The notes under the pieces: model-generated
Told to the model about the DNA's origin: nothing
Seen by the model: only the letters and a program-made list of their open reading frames with translations
Database searches by the model: none
In this document: positions 22,819-32,009 of the stretch, one piece after another
Layout: every line of letters starts with the position of its first letter
Position numbering within the stretch: position 1 is the first letter of the stretch
Assembly (NCBI RefSeq): GCF_004362055.1
Contig: NZ_SNXB01000001.1
Span: 1 to 64,000 of the forward strand
DNA length: 64,000 nucleotides
Direction of reading: 5' to 3'
Origin: Flavobacterium sp. 245
Lineage (GTDB): Bacteria; Bacteroidota; Bacteroidia; Flavobacteriales; Flavobacteriaceae
Position numbers and translations under genes: made by a program

Positions 22819-23139
22819 TTATTTCTTTTTTGAGATTACATTTTCATAAGATCGTATCAGAGCGTCTTCAAACATTTCGGGTCTTACTTTTGAAAGTTCG
22901 ACAATTGTCCATCCTTGTTTTCCCCATTTATTCGGAATTGGATAAAAGATCATTTCGCTTGACGCACAAAAAACAGATTGGTCGATTTCGTTTAATTTTA
23001 AAACCGCTCTGTTATTCTTTTCATCAAAAGTACCGAAGATTTTCTTATTGACACGAAAAGAAGTTTTCTCGAAATGTGGCTCTTCTGTTGCATTCGGAAA
23101 CGACATGGCTAATTTTCTAAATGTTTCAATTGCTATCAT
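22819..23139 (-). CDS. MmcQ/YjbR family protein
   Basis: This 106-residue protein has the CyaY-like fold motifs of the MmcQ/YjbR family: MSFPNATEEPHFEKTSFRVNKKIFGTFD, then IPNKWGKQGWTIVELSKVRPEMFEDALIRSYE. Members are small proteins with suspected but unproven DNA-binding roles. It is convergent with alkB, four bases apart, and is probably its own transcript. It has no cofactor motif. Confidence 0.88.
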   Translation of the reverse strand: MIAIETFRKLAMSFPNATEEPHFEKTSFRVNKKIFGTFDEKNNRAVLKLNEIDQSVFCASSEMIFYPIPNKWGKQGWTIVELSKVRPEMFEDALIRSYENVISKKK

Positions 23140-23191
23140 AGTATAGTCTTTTAACAGACCTAACAGATTTTAAAAACCTGTTAGGTCTCAA

Positions 23192-23956
23192 TTACCAACC
23201 TTGATTTAATCCGTTTTTTAAGACTTCATCATATTTTTCTTTATCAAAAGAATATAAATTTGGTGCTTTGTGTGCTACGTTGCTTTTCTTCTCGTCAAGC
23301 TTATTAAGAATTCCGATGTTAGTTATTTTTCTAAGAAAGTTTCTCCGGTCTAATTTTTTATCTAAAATCGTTTCGTATAATTTTTGAAGCTCTGGAATCG
23401 TAAATTTCTCGGGCAGTAAATTATATCCAATCGGCATTAAATTCAATTCTGTTCTCAAAGTGTCCAATGCTTTATCAAGAATTTCTTTGTGATCTAAAAT
23501 TAATTCTGGAACTTCTTTATGATCAATCCATTCAATTATTTCGTCTTTATTGGCTGGTTTTGGAATGGTTTTCAAAAAATCTACCAACGCATAATATCCA
23601 ATTGTAACAAAACGACGCATCAGCCATTTCCCTTTTTCTTCTTCAATTTTTAAATGCTCTAATATCTTTTTATCAAAATGCTGATCGTTTCGTTTTACTT
23701 TTCCGAAAGTGGCAAATTGTCTTAAAAAAATACCGTCAACTCCAGTTCTTTCATTTAAAACGGTAACCGCCGCCACATCAATATCCTGATCTACCGGAAT
23801 AAATCCACCGGGCAAAGACCACGTTTCGCGATGCGGAATTTTAATCAATAAAACCTTAAGCTGATTGTCATGAAAACCAAAAATTACACAGTCAATCGAC
23901 AGTCCCGGCTGATAATTTTCATTATTTTCTATGATGTCTTTTAACATTTTTGACAT
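23192..23956 (-). CDS. NrtR-like Nudix-domain transcription regulator with a degenerate Nudix box
   Basis: This 254-residue protein has an N-terminal Nudix fold (~15-150) and a C-terminal winged-helix domain (~165-250, IPELQKLYETILDKKLDRRNF). The Nudix box GFIPVDQDIDVAAVTVLNERTGV lacks the catalytic REUxEE glutamates, so hydrolysis is unlikely. This is the pattern of NrtR/AraR-type regulators, which sense ADP-ribose or sugars. The effector cannot be read from sequence. It sits 0.6 kb from the glucan PUL on the same strand, so a role in sugar catabolism is possible. The PUL also has its own divergent regulator. Confidence 0.85.
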   Translation of the reverse strand: MSKMLKDIIENNENYQPGLSIDCVIFGFHDNQLKVLLIKIPHRETWSLPGGFIPVDQDIDVAAVTVLNERTGVDGIFLRQFATFGKVKRNDQHFDKKILEHLKIEEEKGKWLMRRFVTIGYYALVDFLKTIPKPANKDEIIEWIDHKEVPELILDHKEILDKALDTLRTELNLMPIGYNLLPEKFTIPELQKLYETILDKKLDRRNFLRKITNIGILNKLDEKKSNVAHKAPNLYSFDKEKYDEVLKNGLNQGW

Positions 23957-24241
23957 TTATATGCGCCTTTTTCTTTATCAAATAACCCTGCAATTTACTC
24001 TATTTTTATAAAAATAAAACAATTTAGATATTATAAGACAAAATTAGCACTTGTTAAATAAGTGTGTCTCTCACAATTTTAACTTAAAATTAAAATCAAA
24101 TATAAAAAAAATAAGTACATTGCGTCATAATAACACATTTAAATAATTTTGTTATTGTTTAAAAATAAAAGTAAGAAAATTAGTATAATAAATTATATAT
24201 TTGCTTCTTACTTATTTAGTCAGAAAGTCAATGCGAGAGAT

Positions 24242-24499
24242 ATGAGTACTAATCCATTAAAAAATATAAATAAAAAAATAAGAACCAAAATCTGGACTTC
24301 TTTCGGATTTGTTTCGAAAACTTATTTATTAGAAGAATCAATAAAATACAGCCAACAACAAGAAAAAATTTTCAACGAAATGATTGTTGAAACTGAGGCA
24401 AAAGATAAAAAGGCAAAACGCGAAGCTTTTGACAAGGCTTTATACGCTTCATACAAAGGAATTGGCGCTATGGATTTTATAAATACTGTTTTGAAATAA
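24242..24499 (+). CDS. Hypothetical 85-residue protein
   Basis: Starting at the ATG at 24242 gives 85 residues with no recognised domain. It is Lys/Glu-rich, with a likely helical middle (SIKYSQQQEKIFNEMIVETEAKDKKAKREAF), and ends YKGIGAMDFINTVLK. An extension to 24149 would add a hydrophobic leader but lies in very AT-rich DNA. It converges on the bglX gene with its 3' end 48 bases away. The 285-base gap before the ATG (23957-24241) shows no other feature. Confidence 0.5.
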   Translation: MSTNPLKNINKKIRTKIWTSFGFVSKTYLLEESIKYSQQQEKIFNEMIVETEAKDKKAKREAFDKALYASYKGIGAMDFINTVLK

Positions 24500-24547
24500 T
24501 TCAAAACCTTTATAAAATCCATAACGCCAATTTAAAATTGACTTCTA

Positions 24548-26776
24548 CTATTGTACTAATTCAAAGTCTGCTCTAAGTTTTATATCTGCTGACGAAGCTC
24601 CTATCATTACTTCAAAATCTCCAGGTTCAGCAACCCATTCTAATTTATTGTTATAGAATGAAAGTTTCTCTTTATCAATCGTAAACTCAATTGTTTTAGA
24701 TTCTCCAGCATTTAATTTCACTTTTTGGAAATCTCTTAATTCTAAAACTGGCCTAACAACAGATCCAAATTTATCTTTCAAATACAATTGCACAACTTCT
24801 TCTCCTGCCACTTTTCCAACATTTGATAATTGGAAAGAAACCTTAATTGTTTCGTTGCTTTTAATTTTTGTTGAAGATAATTTCAAACCAGAATAATCGA
24901 ATTTTGTATAACTCAAACCGTATCCAAATGGAAATTTAGGTGAGTTTTTTAAGTCAATATAAGCTGAAACATAGTTTTTAGAATCTTCATTTTTAGCTGG
25001 TCTTCCTGTGCTAAAGTGATTATAATAAATTGGTATTTGACCAACTTCTCTAGGGAAACTCATAGGTAATTTTCCTGACGGATTATAATCTCCAAATAAA
25101 ACATTTGCGATTGCATTTCCTGCTTCTGAACCTAACCACCACGTATAAACAATTGCAGGAACGTTATCTGCTGTCCAATTGAAAATAAGTGGTCTTCCTG
25201 CATTTACTAAAACCACAACTGGTTTTCCTGTTGCCTGAATTGCTTTTACTAAATCTTCCTGAACACCTGGCAAATGTAAATCGCTTCGGCTTTTTGCTTC
25301 ACCGCTCATGTCGTGCCTTTCTCCAATACTCAAAATAACAACATCGGCTTGTTTTGCCGTTTCTACTGCTTCTGCAAAACCATCTTTATTGTCACCAGTA
25401 ACGTCACAACCTTTAGCGTAAAGCAGTTTGGTATTTTTACCCACTTTATTTTGCAAACCATCCCATTGCGAAACAACCCATTTATCATAATCTACATTTG
25501 GCAATTCAACAGACCAAAATCCCATATTGGCTTTGTATTCTTTTACCATTGGTCCAATGAATGCAATTGTTTTTAAACTTTTAGAAAGTGGCAACGTTTG
25601 GTTATCATTCTTTAATAAAACAATACTTTTCTCTGCTACTTGAAGCGCCGCTTTTCTATTTTCCGGATTTGCCAAAACCTTCTCAGCTCTTTTTTCATCT
25701 GAATATCGATAAGGATCATCAAATAATCCTAACTCATATTTTTTGCGTAAAATACGCTTTACCGCATCATCAATCAAATCGATAGAAACTCTTCCTTCTT
25801 TTACTAAAGCCACAAGATTGTTACGATACGCATTACTTTCCATGTCCATATCACTTCCTGCAGTAATAGCAGCATACGCAGCTTCTTTAAGATCTTTTGA
25901 GTAACCGTGCGCCACCATTTCTCCAATTGATCCCCAGTCAGAAACTACAAAACCTTGAAAATTCCATTTTCCTTTTAAGATATCACGTTGCAAATGTGCA
26001 TTTCCTGTTGCTGGAATTCCGTTCAAATCATTAAATGAATTCATAAATGTCGCCGCACCAGCATCTAAAGCCGATTTAAAAGGAGGCAAATACGTTTCAA
26101 GCAACATTCTTTCACTCATATCAACAGAGTTATAATCTCTTCCGCCAACACCTGCGCCATAAGCCGCAAAGTGTTTTACACAAGCCATAACAGAGTTTAA
26201 ATCTCCTAATTTATTTCCTTGAAAACCTTTTACGCGTGCATAAGCAATTTTAGAACCTAAGTACGTATCTTCTCCGGCGCCTTCCATAACTCTTCCCCAT
26301 CTTGGATCACGTCCAATATCAACCATTGGAGCAAATGTCCAGTGAATACCGCTTGCAGATGCTTCAGTCGCTGCAACTCTTGCTGCTAATTCAATTGCTG
26401 CTAAATCCCAGCTCGCTGCTTCGGCTAACGGAATCGGAAATGTTGTTTTGTAACCGTGAATAACGTCCTGACCAAACAACAACGGAATTTTTAAACGCGA
26501 CTGCATAGCTAATTCCTGATATTGTCTAGTATATTTTGTTCCAATGATATTCAACATCGAACCTATTAAACCTTGTTTAATTTCAGATTGTTTGTTGGGG
26601 TTTATGGTAATTGGCCCTGTTGCCTGATTATCACCAGTGTATTGATTAAGCTGACCTATTTTTTCTTCAATAGTCATTTTCTTCAATAGAGCATCTACTT
26701 TCTGGTCTATTGTTTCTTGTTGAGCGACCGCAAAAAACGATACCATCAACAAGGTAAATGTGGTTAATTTCTTCAT
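24548..26776 (-). CDS. bglX: GH3 beta-glucosidase, BglX-like
   Basis: Using the ATG at 26776 (MKKLTTFTLLMVSFFAVAQ) gives 742 residues with a clean signal peptide. A start at 26797 would overlap the upstream GH30 stop. The nucleophile Asp lies in GFVVSDWGSIGEMVAHGYS, and substrate residues in VKHFAAYGA and GRDYN are present. A C-terminal fibronectin-III domain follows. It would cleave terminal beta-glucosyl units from glucan oligosaccharides, probably in the periplasm. It is the last gene of the PUL's minus-strand run. Confidence 0.95.
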   Translation of the reverse strand: MKKLTTFTLLMVSFFAVAQQETIDQKVDALLKKMTIEEKIGQLNQYTGDNQATGPITINPNKQSEIKQGLIGSMLNIIGTKYTRQYQELAMQSRLKIPLLFGQDVIHGYKTTFPIPLAEAASWDLAAIELAARVAATEASASGIHWTFAPMVDIGRDPRWGRVMEGAGEDTYLGSKIAYARVKGFQGNKLGDLNSVMACVKHFAAYGAGVGGRDYNSVDMSERMLLETYLPPFKSALDAGAATFMNSFNDLNGIPATGNAHLQRDILKGKWNFQGFVVSDWGSIGEMVAHGYSKDLKEAAYAAITAGSDMDMESNAYRNNLVALVKEGRVSIDLIDDAVKRILRKKYELGLFDDPYRYSDEKRAEKVLANPENRKAALQVAEKSIVLLKNDNQTLPLSKSLKTIAFIGPMVKEYKANMGFWSVELPNVDYDKWVVSQWDGLQNKVGKNTKLLYAKGCDVTGDNKDGFAEAVETAKQADVVILSIGERHDMSGEAKSRSDLHLPGVQEDLVKAIQATGKPVVVLVNAGRPLIFNWTADNVPAIVYTWWLGSEAGNAIANVLFGDYNPSGKLPMSFPREVGQIPIYYNHFSTGRPAKNEDSKNYVSAYIDLKNSPKFPFGYGLSYTKFDYSGLKLSSTKIKSNETIKVSFQLSNVGKVAGEEVVQLYLKDKFGSVVRPVLELRDFQKVKLNAGESKTIEFTIDKEKLSFYNNKLEWVAEPGDFEVMIGASSADIKLRADFELVQ

Positions 26777-26790
26777 GAATTTAATTTTGA

Positions 26791-28215
26791 TTACCAAACG
26801 TAAGTTGCTACCGCACCAGCGTTTAAAGTAGTTGAAATTTGTTTTTGATTGTATTTGATATTGAATGTTTCTGCTGTAGTTCCGTCATTTTCTACAATTA
26901 GGACAATTTGACCTGATGGCGTCTTGAAAGCAACATTATGCAAATTTCCAGCAATATTACTTCCAATTCTTACGGATCCTTCAGGAACAAATTTCGAAGC
27001 ATGTCCAATAATATAATAGCCTACTTCTCTTTTAATATTCTGATTTTGATCAATCATTAAAGCACCTTTACATGTAGAACATCCTCCCGGCGTAAACGGT
27101 TTGTAGTATTCGTCATTTGCTAATCCCCATGAAAGTGCATTTTTGCTCCAATTTCGCATTGAACCAATTACAACATTTTTCACACTCCATTTCAAGTCGT
27201 TTTCAAAACTGCTTTTTGATCCTGTATATTGTTCTGTAAAATATAAATCTTTATTTGGAAACGCATCATGAACTGTTGTCAAAGCGCTGATATCACCTTC
27301 GTACAAATGAAAAGCAGAACCAGCAACAAATGGATTTGCTTTTGGATCTTTTAAAATCGTCAAAGGATATTCTGGCTTATTGCAATTATGATCGTAAACA
27401 ATAATTTTAGTTTTAATTCCTGCTGCTTTAAATGCTGGGCCTAAATTGTTTCCAATAAAATCTGCCTGCTGTTCCGCCAACATTAGCAAACTAGGATTAT
27501 TTCCTGGGTGCAAAGGTTCGTTTTGAGGCGTAATCGCATCAATTACAATTCCCTGCGCTTTCATTGCCTGGATATATTTTACAAAATACTCGGCATAAAC
27601 CTGATAATATTTTGGCTGTAAACTGCCACCTTTTGAACTTCCGTTATCTTTCATCCAAACTGGAGGCGACCACGGAGAACCCATAATTTTGATTTTCGGA
27701 TTTATGGCTAAAATTTCTTTTAAAACCGGAACCACATCTTTTAAATCTGGACCAAGATTAAAATGTTCCAATTTTAAATCGGTTTGGCCTTCTGGCATAT
27801 CATCATACGAAAAAACTGTTTCATTCAAATCTGAAGCACCAATACTGATTCGTAAATAACTTATACCTACAGCATCATTTTTTCTAGAAAAAAGCTCTTG
27901 AAGCAATGCTTCTCTTTTTGCTTTATCCAGTTTCAAAATAGTCTGAGCACTTCCTCCAGTTAAAGAAAATCCAAAACCTTCAATAGTCTGAAATTTCTGT
28001 GAAGCGTCAACCAAAATGGTCTGATTTGAATTTACATCTGAGTTAAAAACCAAATCTGGCTGTTTTTTCAATTTTGATGTTTCATCTGTGGTTGTAATCC
28101 AAGAAGCAGCTTTTCCAGAATTGGACGTTGCATTTTTTGAAGAACCGCATTTTATTTGAACCGCTATTAAAGGCAGTAAAAGTAAAATTTGAAGTTTTTT
28201 GATGCTATTTTTCAT
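26791..28215 (-). CDS. GH30 glucanase, pair A (copy 1)
   Basis: This 474-residue protein has the acid/base Glu in TPQNEPLHPGNNPS (about E233) and the nucleophile Glu in YFTEQYTG (about E328). The form resembles GH30_3 endo-beta-1,6-glucanases. An N-terminal hydrophobic stretch ends in IKCGSS (Cys23); this is a weak lipobox because Lys precedes the Cys. It is strongly similar to the gene at 32010-33485. It probably cuts beta-1,6-glucan or side branches. The EEP gene upstream ends two bases before its start. Confidence 0.92.
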   Translation of the reverse strand: MKNSIKKLQILLLLPLIAVQIKCGSSKNATSNSGKAASWITTTDETSKLKKQPDLVFNSDVNSNQTILVDASQKFQTIEGFGFSLTGGSAQTILKLDKAKREALLQELFSRKNDAVGISYLRISIGASDLNETVFSYDDMPEGQTDLKLEHFNLGPDLKDVVPVLKEILAINPKIKIMGSPWSPPVWMKDNGSSKGGSLQPKYYQVYAEYFVKYIQAMKAQGIVIDAITPQNEPLHPGNNPSLLMLAEQQADFIGNNLGPAFKAAGIKTKIIVYDHNCNKPEYPLTILKDPKANPFVAGSAFHLYEGDISALTTVHDAFPNKDLYFTEQYTGSKSSFENDLKWSVKNVVIGSMRNWSKNALSWGLANDEYYKPFTPGGCSTCKGALMIDQNQNIKREVGYYIIGHASKFVPEGSVRIGSNIAGNLHNVAFKTPSGQIVLIVENDGTTAETFNIKYNQKQISTTLNAGAVATYVW

Positions 28216-28217
28216 AT

Positions 28218-29057
28218 CTAATCTATTTCTATTAAAACAGGTAAATGATCTGAAGGATATTTTAAATCTTTAGAATCACTTAAAACTGCATGTTTATAAA
28301 TCTTAAGCCCGCTATTTTTTGAAACAAAAATGTAATCAATCAATAATGTTACAGGTTTGTCGTGTTTAAAATCATTGAACGTTCCAGAGGGCCCAAAAGG
28401 TTTTTCTACTGAAACATCTTTTGTATCATCCATCACTTTTTTTACTGCCACAATTTGTTTTGTATCCGGCTCCGAATTAAAATCTCCCATTAAAAAAACA
28501 GGATATTTTTTTGTGTTGACTGCTGCAATTTTTGACAAAACAAGATCAACACCCTTTACTCTCGCAACCTCGCCCATATGATCCAGATGCAGATTAAAAA
28601 CATAGAATACTTTTTTAGTTTTTAAATCCTTAAAAAGACCATACGTGCAAATTCTATTGTAAGCCGCATCCCAACCTTTCGAAATTACATCTGGTGTTTC
28701 TGACAGCCAAAATGTATTTGAATGCAATAGCTGAAAACGGCTTTTTTTGTAATAAATCGTACAAGCTTCTCCTTTTCCAACGCCTTCTCTTGCAACTCCA
28801 AAATTTTTATATTCTGGCAAAGCCAAAGCAATATCTGTAACCTGATTTGGAGTTGCTTCCTGAACTCCAAAAATATCAGGACTGTAAAATTGTATTTGAG
28901 AAGCAAAATAATCCTTTCGGTTTGGCCATGCATTTTCTCCGTCAGAAGCAATATCCAAACGAATATTGTAAGTCATAATTTTTAGATTCTGACCATAAAA
29001 TGAACCACTAACAAAAAGTAGGAATACTACTAAAATAACTTTACTTGCCTTTTTCAT
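28218..29057 (-). CDS. Secreted endonuclease/exonuclease/phosphatase-fold protein in the PUL
   Basis: This 279-residue protein has a signal peptide (MKKASKVILVVFLLFVSGSFYGQ) and a complete EEP fold. The metal/catalytic signatures are LKIMTYNIRLD, FGVQEATPNQ, VFNLHLDHMG, FLMGDFNSEPD and SDHLPVLIEID. Family members hydrolyse phosphodiesters or phosphomonoesters. None is a glycosidase, so its presence between GH30 and GH16 genes is striking. Two-base spacing to GH30 shows co-transcription. It might remove phosphate or phospholipid groups attached to the glucan, or salvage phosphate; both are inference. Confidence 0.9.
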   Translation of the reverse strand: MKKASKVILVVFLLFVSGSFYGQNLKIMTYNIRLDIASDGENAWPNRKDYFASQIQFYSPDIFGVQEATPNQVTDIALALPEYKNFGVAREGVGKGEACTIYYKKSRFQLLHSNTFWLSETPDVISKGWDAAYNRICTYGLFKDLKTKKVFYVFNLHLDHMGEVARVKGVDLVLSKIAAVNTKKYPVFLMGDFNSEPDTKQIVAVKKVMDDTKDVSVEKPFGPSGTFNDFKHDKPVTLLIDYIFVSKNSGLKIYKHAVLSDSKDLKYPSDHLPVLIEID

Positions 29058-29119
29058 ATTTTAAAAAATTTTAATCTGTAAAGCTACTGTTTCCGGAGCT
29101 TTACAGAAAAAATTTTATG

Positions 29120-30193
29120 TTAATTGTACACCCTTACATAGTCAACTTCAAAAGTTGCATTGGTAAAATTAGGATCAACTGTTCCTCCAAAATTTCCACC
29201 CATAGCCAAATTCAAAATCAAGAAAAAATTGGCATTAAATGGTGATGAACTAGTATTTCCATATGTGTAAAATAAATTGTCATCTACATAAAACTTAATG
29301 CTTTCTGCGCTCCATTCGGCGGCATAAACATGAAATTCTGTGGCTGAATTTGGAACCGTTGTTATAGCAGTGTCAGGAGTATTTCCTGAGCGCCCAGGTG
29401 AATGCAAAGAAGAATGGTTTACATTTGGATTATTTCCAACCGATTCCAAAATATCAACTTCGCCACACGCTGGCCAGGGAGCCGTATCAATATTGTCGCC
29501 CAGCATCCAGAAAGCAGGCCACGTTCCGCCACCAACTGGCAATTTTGCACGAACTTCGGCACGACCATATTTAAAAGAGAATTTTCCTTTTGTAAGCAAT
29601 CTTGCCGAAGTATAATGGCTTCCCATATATTCTTCTTTAATTGCTTTAATTTTTAAAAATCCATTTTCAACAATTACATTTTCAGGACGAGTTGTGTAAT
29701 ATTCTAGTTCGTTATTTCCCCAACCGTTTCCAGTTCCGGTATTGTATCCCCATTTTGAAGTATTTGGCGCACCATTGACATCAAATTCATCAGCCCAAAG
29801 CAATTTTCGAGCAACAAAAACATTTACCGAAGTTGTTGTGCTCACAAACTGTAAGCCGTTATATGCAGAAACTATAATTGGATAATTTTTAGTTCCCGAA
29901 GTTGTAAATTCATATGTCAAATCACCTGCTGTAATATCTTGTGACTTATTATCAATCACCACTTTATATGACGTTGCATTTGTCGCCGTAATTGTCAATT
30001 TCACTTTTCCGCTACCGTCACCGTTAGGTTTATCAGCAGTTTTACCAATTACTTCTACCGTAACAGAAAGATTTGAAGGTCCTGTTGCGGCAGGGGTCTC
30101 ATCTCCAGAATCATTTCCACTGCTGCAAGACTGACTAACAAATAGTAAAGCAAGCAAAAAACCGGTTTTCTTTATTAAATTGTATAATTTCAT
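29120..30193 (-). CDS. GH16 beta-1,3-glucanase (laminarinase-like) lipoprotein
   Basis: This 357-residue protein has a lipobox at QSC (Cys23). A PKD-like Ig-fold domain (~40-125) is followed by the GH16 jelly roll. Catalytic Glu residues lie in GEVDILESVG (about E245 and E250). Substrate-cleft residues fit endo-beta-1,3-glucanase rather than agarase: WPACGEVDILE and TWPAFWML. As a lipoprotein it is probably at the cell surface, cutting the glucan backbone before SusCD import. Confidence 0.93.
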   Translation of the reverse strand: MKLYNLIKKTGFLLALLFVSQSCSSGNDSGDETPAATGPSNLSVTVEVIGKTADKPNGDGSGKVKLTITATNATSYKVVIDNKSQDITAGDLTYEFTTSGTKNYPIIVSAYNGLQFVSTTTSVNVFVARKLLWADEFDVNGAPNTSKWGYNTGTGNGWGNNELEYYTTRPENVIVENGFLKIKAIKEEYMGSHYTSARLLTKGKFSFKYGRAEVRAKLPVGGGTWPAFWMLGDNIDTAPWPACGEVDILESVGNNPNVNHSSLHSPGRSGNTPDTAITTVPNSATEFHVYAAEWSAESIKFYVDDNLFYTYGNTSSSPFNANFFLILNLAMGGNFGGTVDPNFTNATFEVDYVRVYN

Positions 30194-30228
30194 TGGTTGT
30201 TGTTTAGATTAGTTTCTAGTTTTAAAGC

Positions 30229-31971
30229 TTATTTTTTTCCTTCAGAAAAATCTAAATAATTCAAATTGAAGCCTCCTTTTTCAAAAACTGCTTTAATTTT
30301 AGTTGTTCCCTCTTGTAATTCTACTCCAGATAAAACAACCGTTTTCCATTTGTCATTTCCTCCAGTTGCAGGAAGTACAATAGATTGTGATTTTTTCCCG
30401 TCAGCTGTTTCAAAATGCAATTTTCCTTCTGCTTTTTCGCTTGAATAACGAATCGCAACTTTATATTTATTTTGTTTTTTAACTTCTGATGTAAACTGTA
30501 GCCATTCTCCATCTTCGATAAAAGAAACCTGATAACCATTTGATCCAGAATCTTTACAAGGCAAAATATCTACACCATCATTTCTCATGGTATTTCCTTT
30601 GTTCCACTCATCAAAATTTCCAGTTTCAACTCTGTAGTTTATAAAATCTTTATCTGAATAAGCATATCCGTTTGTTCCTAAATCATATTGTGTTGCAACA
30701 ACTTTTCCAGGAATATTATGCTTTTTATAAGGTTTTGTATCGTTTGTCTGAACTTGTCTAAACATTGCATCGATTACGTCTGGCTTAACCGTTACGTTTT
30801 CCATTTTGTAATTATCCGCCATTTTCATCAGCGCTTTCTTTGCAAATTCGGGAGTTGGCTTTTGACCTCCATCTTTCCAATATTTCAATAAAACATCATA
30901 TTCTGGAATTTTCGTTACCGAAGCCACACCAGCAATATTCTCGATTTTTTTCATTGGCCAAAAAGCCCATCCAATGTTGTTGCTTTCTACCAAAGTCAAA
31001 ACATCCTTGAACCAAACATTTGAATTTTCTCCACTTTCACCTAACCAGATTGGTACATTGTATTGTTTTCTGTAATCCAGCATTTTCTGAATAGAACCTG
31101 TTGTATTATAGTTCCAATATTTATGGAAACTCAACGCCATATTTTCATCCCATAAAGGAAAAATTCCATTATAATTATTACCCCAGCAATTTCCTTCGAT
31201 AATAACCATGTGGTTGGTATCTACTTCGCGAATTGCTTTTGTAACGGAAACCATCAAATCTCTTAACGGTCCGTTTGAATTTTCGTCGCAACCATTTTTA
31301 TTGGTTCCGGTAAAGTTCCAGTTTGGCTCGTTAATAATATCATAAGCGCCAATCCAAGGATTGTCTCTATAACGAGAAGCTAATTTTTTCCATAAAGCAA
31401 TCATTTTTTTCTGATTAGCTTCACTGTTCCAAAGTGACGGTTTTGTAGTATCGTAATCTGAAATTGCAGCGTCATTTCCCTGACCTCCCGGCGCGGCGTG
31501 CAAATCTAAAATCAGATACATTTTATTTTCGGCACACCATTTCAATAAATTATCGGTCATTGTGAAACCTTCTTCTAAAAAGGTAATTTCATCATTTTTT
31601 TCTTCCTGAATTGATGGTGTATATAAATTGTAATGCATAGGAAGACGCACAGAATTGAAACCCCATTTTGCCAATGAATCAATATCGCGTTTCGTGATTC
31701 CATTTGCTTTGTAAGCGGCATAAAACTCTTTAGTTCCCTGCTCGCCAATAACATCCTGAATTTTTTGCTTAATTTGATATTGCGGACTGGCAAATGGCTG
31801 TGTCTGCAGCATATATCCTTCCTGAACCATCCAGCCACCAAGACCCAATCCTCTTAAAATTATATTTTTGCCGTTTCCATCAACAATGTTTTGTCCATCT
31901 CTATGCAAAAAACCTTGTCCAAATGAAGCAGCAGTCAATAAAAGAAATGCCCCTGTAATTATTTTTTTCAT
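30229..31971 (-). CDS. GH5 endoglucanase with a C-terminal CBM6-like domain
   Basis: This 580-residue protein has a signal peptide with SFGQ at the end. Its GH5 (beta/alpha)8 domain (~20-390) has acid/base Glu215 in DIINEPNW and nucleophile Glu312 in WLGESGENS. After a linker, residues ~430-578 (YRVETGNFDEWNKG, YQVSFIEDGEWLQF, FNLNYLDF) match the CBM6/carbohydrate-binding jelly roll. It would act as an endo-glucanase on the target polymer. No lipobox is seen, so it is periplasmic or secreted. Confidence 0.9.
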   Translation of the reverse strand: MKKIITGAFLLLTAASFGQGFLHRDGQNIVDGNGKNIILRGLGLGGWMVQEGYMLQTQPFASPQYQIKQKIQDVIGEQGTKEFYAAYKANGITKRDIDSLAKWGFNSVRLPMHYNLYTPSIQEEKNDEITFLEEGFTMTDNLLKWCAENKMYLILDLHAAPGGQGNDAAISDYDTTKPSLWNSEANQKKMIALWKKLASRYRDNPWIGAYDIINEPNWNFTGTNKNGCDENSNGPLRDLMVSVTKAIREVDTNHMVIIEGNCWGNNYNGIFPLWDENMALSFHKYWNYNTTGSIQKMLDYRKQYNVPIWLGESGENSNVWFKDVLTLVESNNIGWAFWPMKKIENIAGVASVTKIPEYDVLLKYWKDGGQKPTPEFAKKALMKMADNYKMENVTVKPDVIDAMFRQVQTNDTKPYKKHNIPGKVVATQYDLGTNGYAYSDKDFINYRVETGNFDEWNKGNTMRNDGVDILPCKDSGSNGYQVSFIEDGEWLQFTSEVKKQNKYKVAIRYSSEKAEGKLHFETADGKKSQSIVLPATGGNDKWKTVVLSGVELQEGTTKIKAVFEKGGFNLNYLDFSEGKK

Positions 31972-32009
31972 ACCGAAAACTTATTTATTCTCCGTTCTAA
32001 ATTGTGCTA

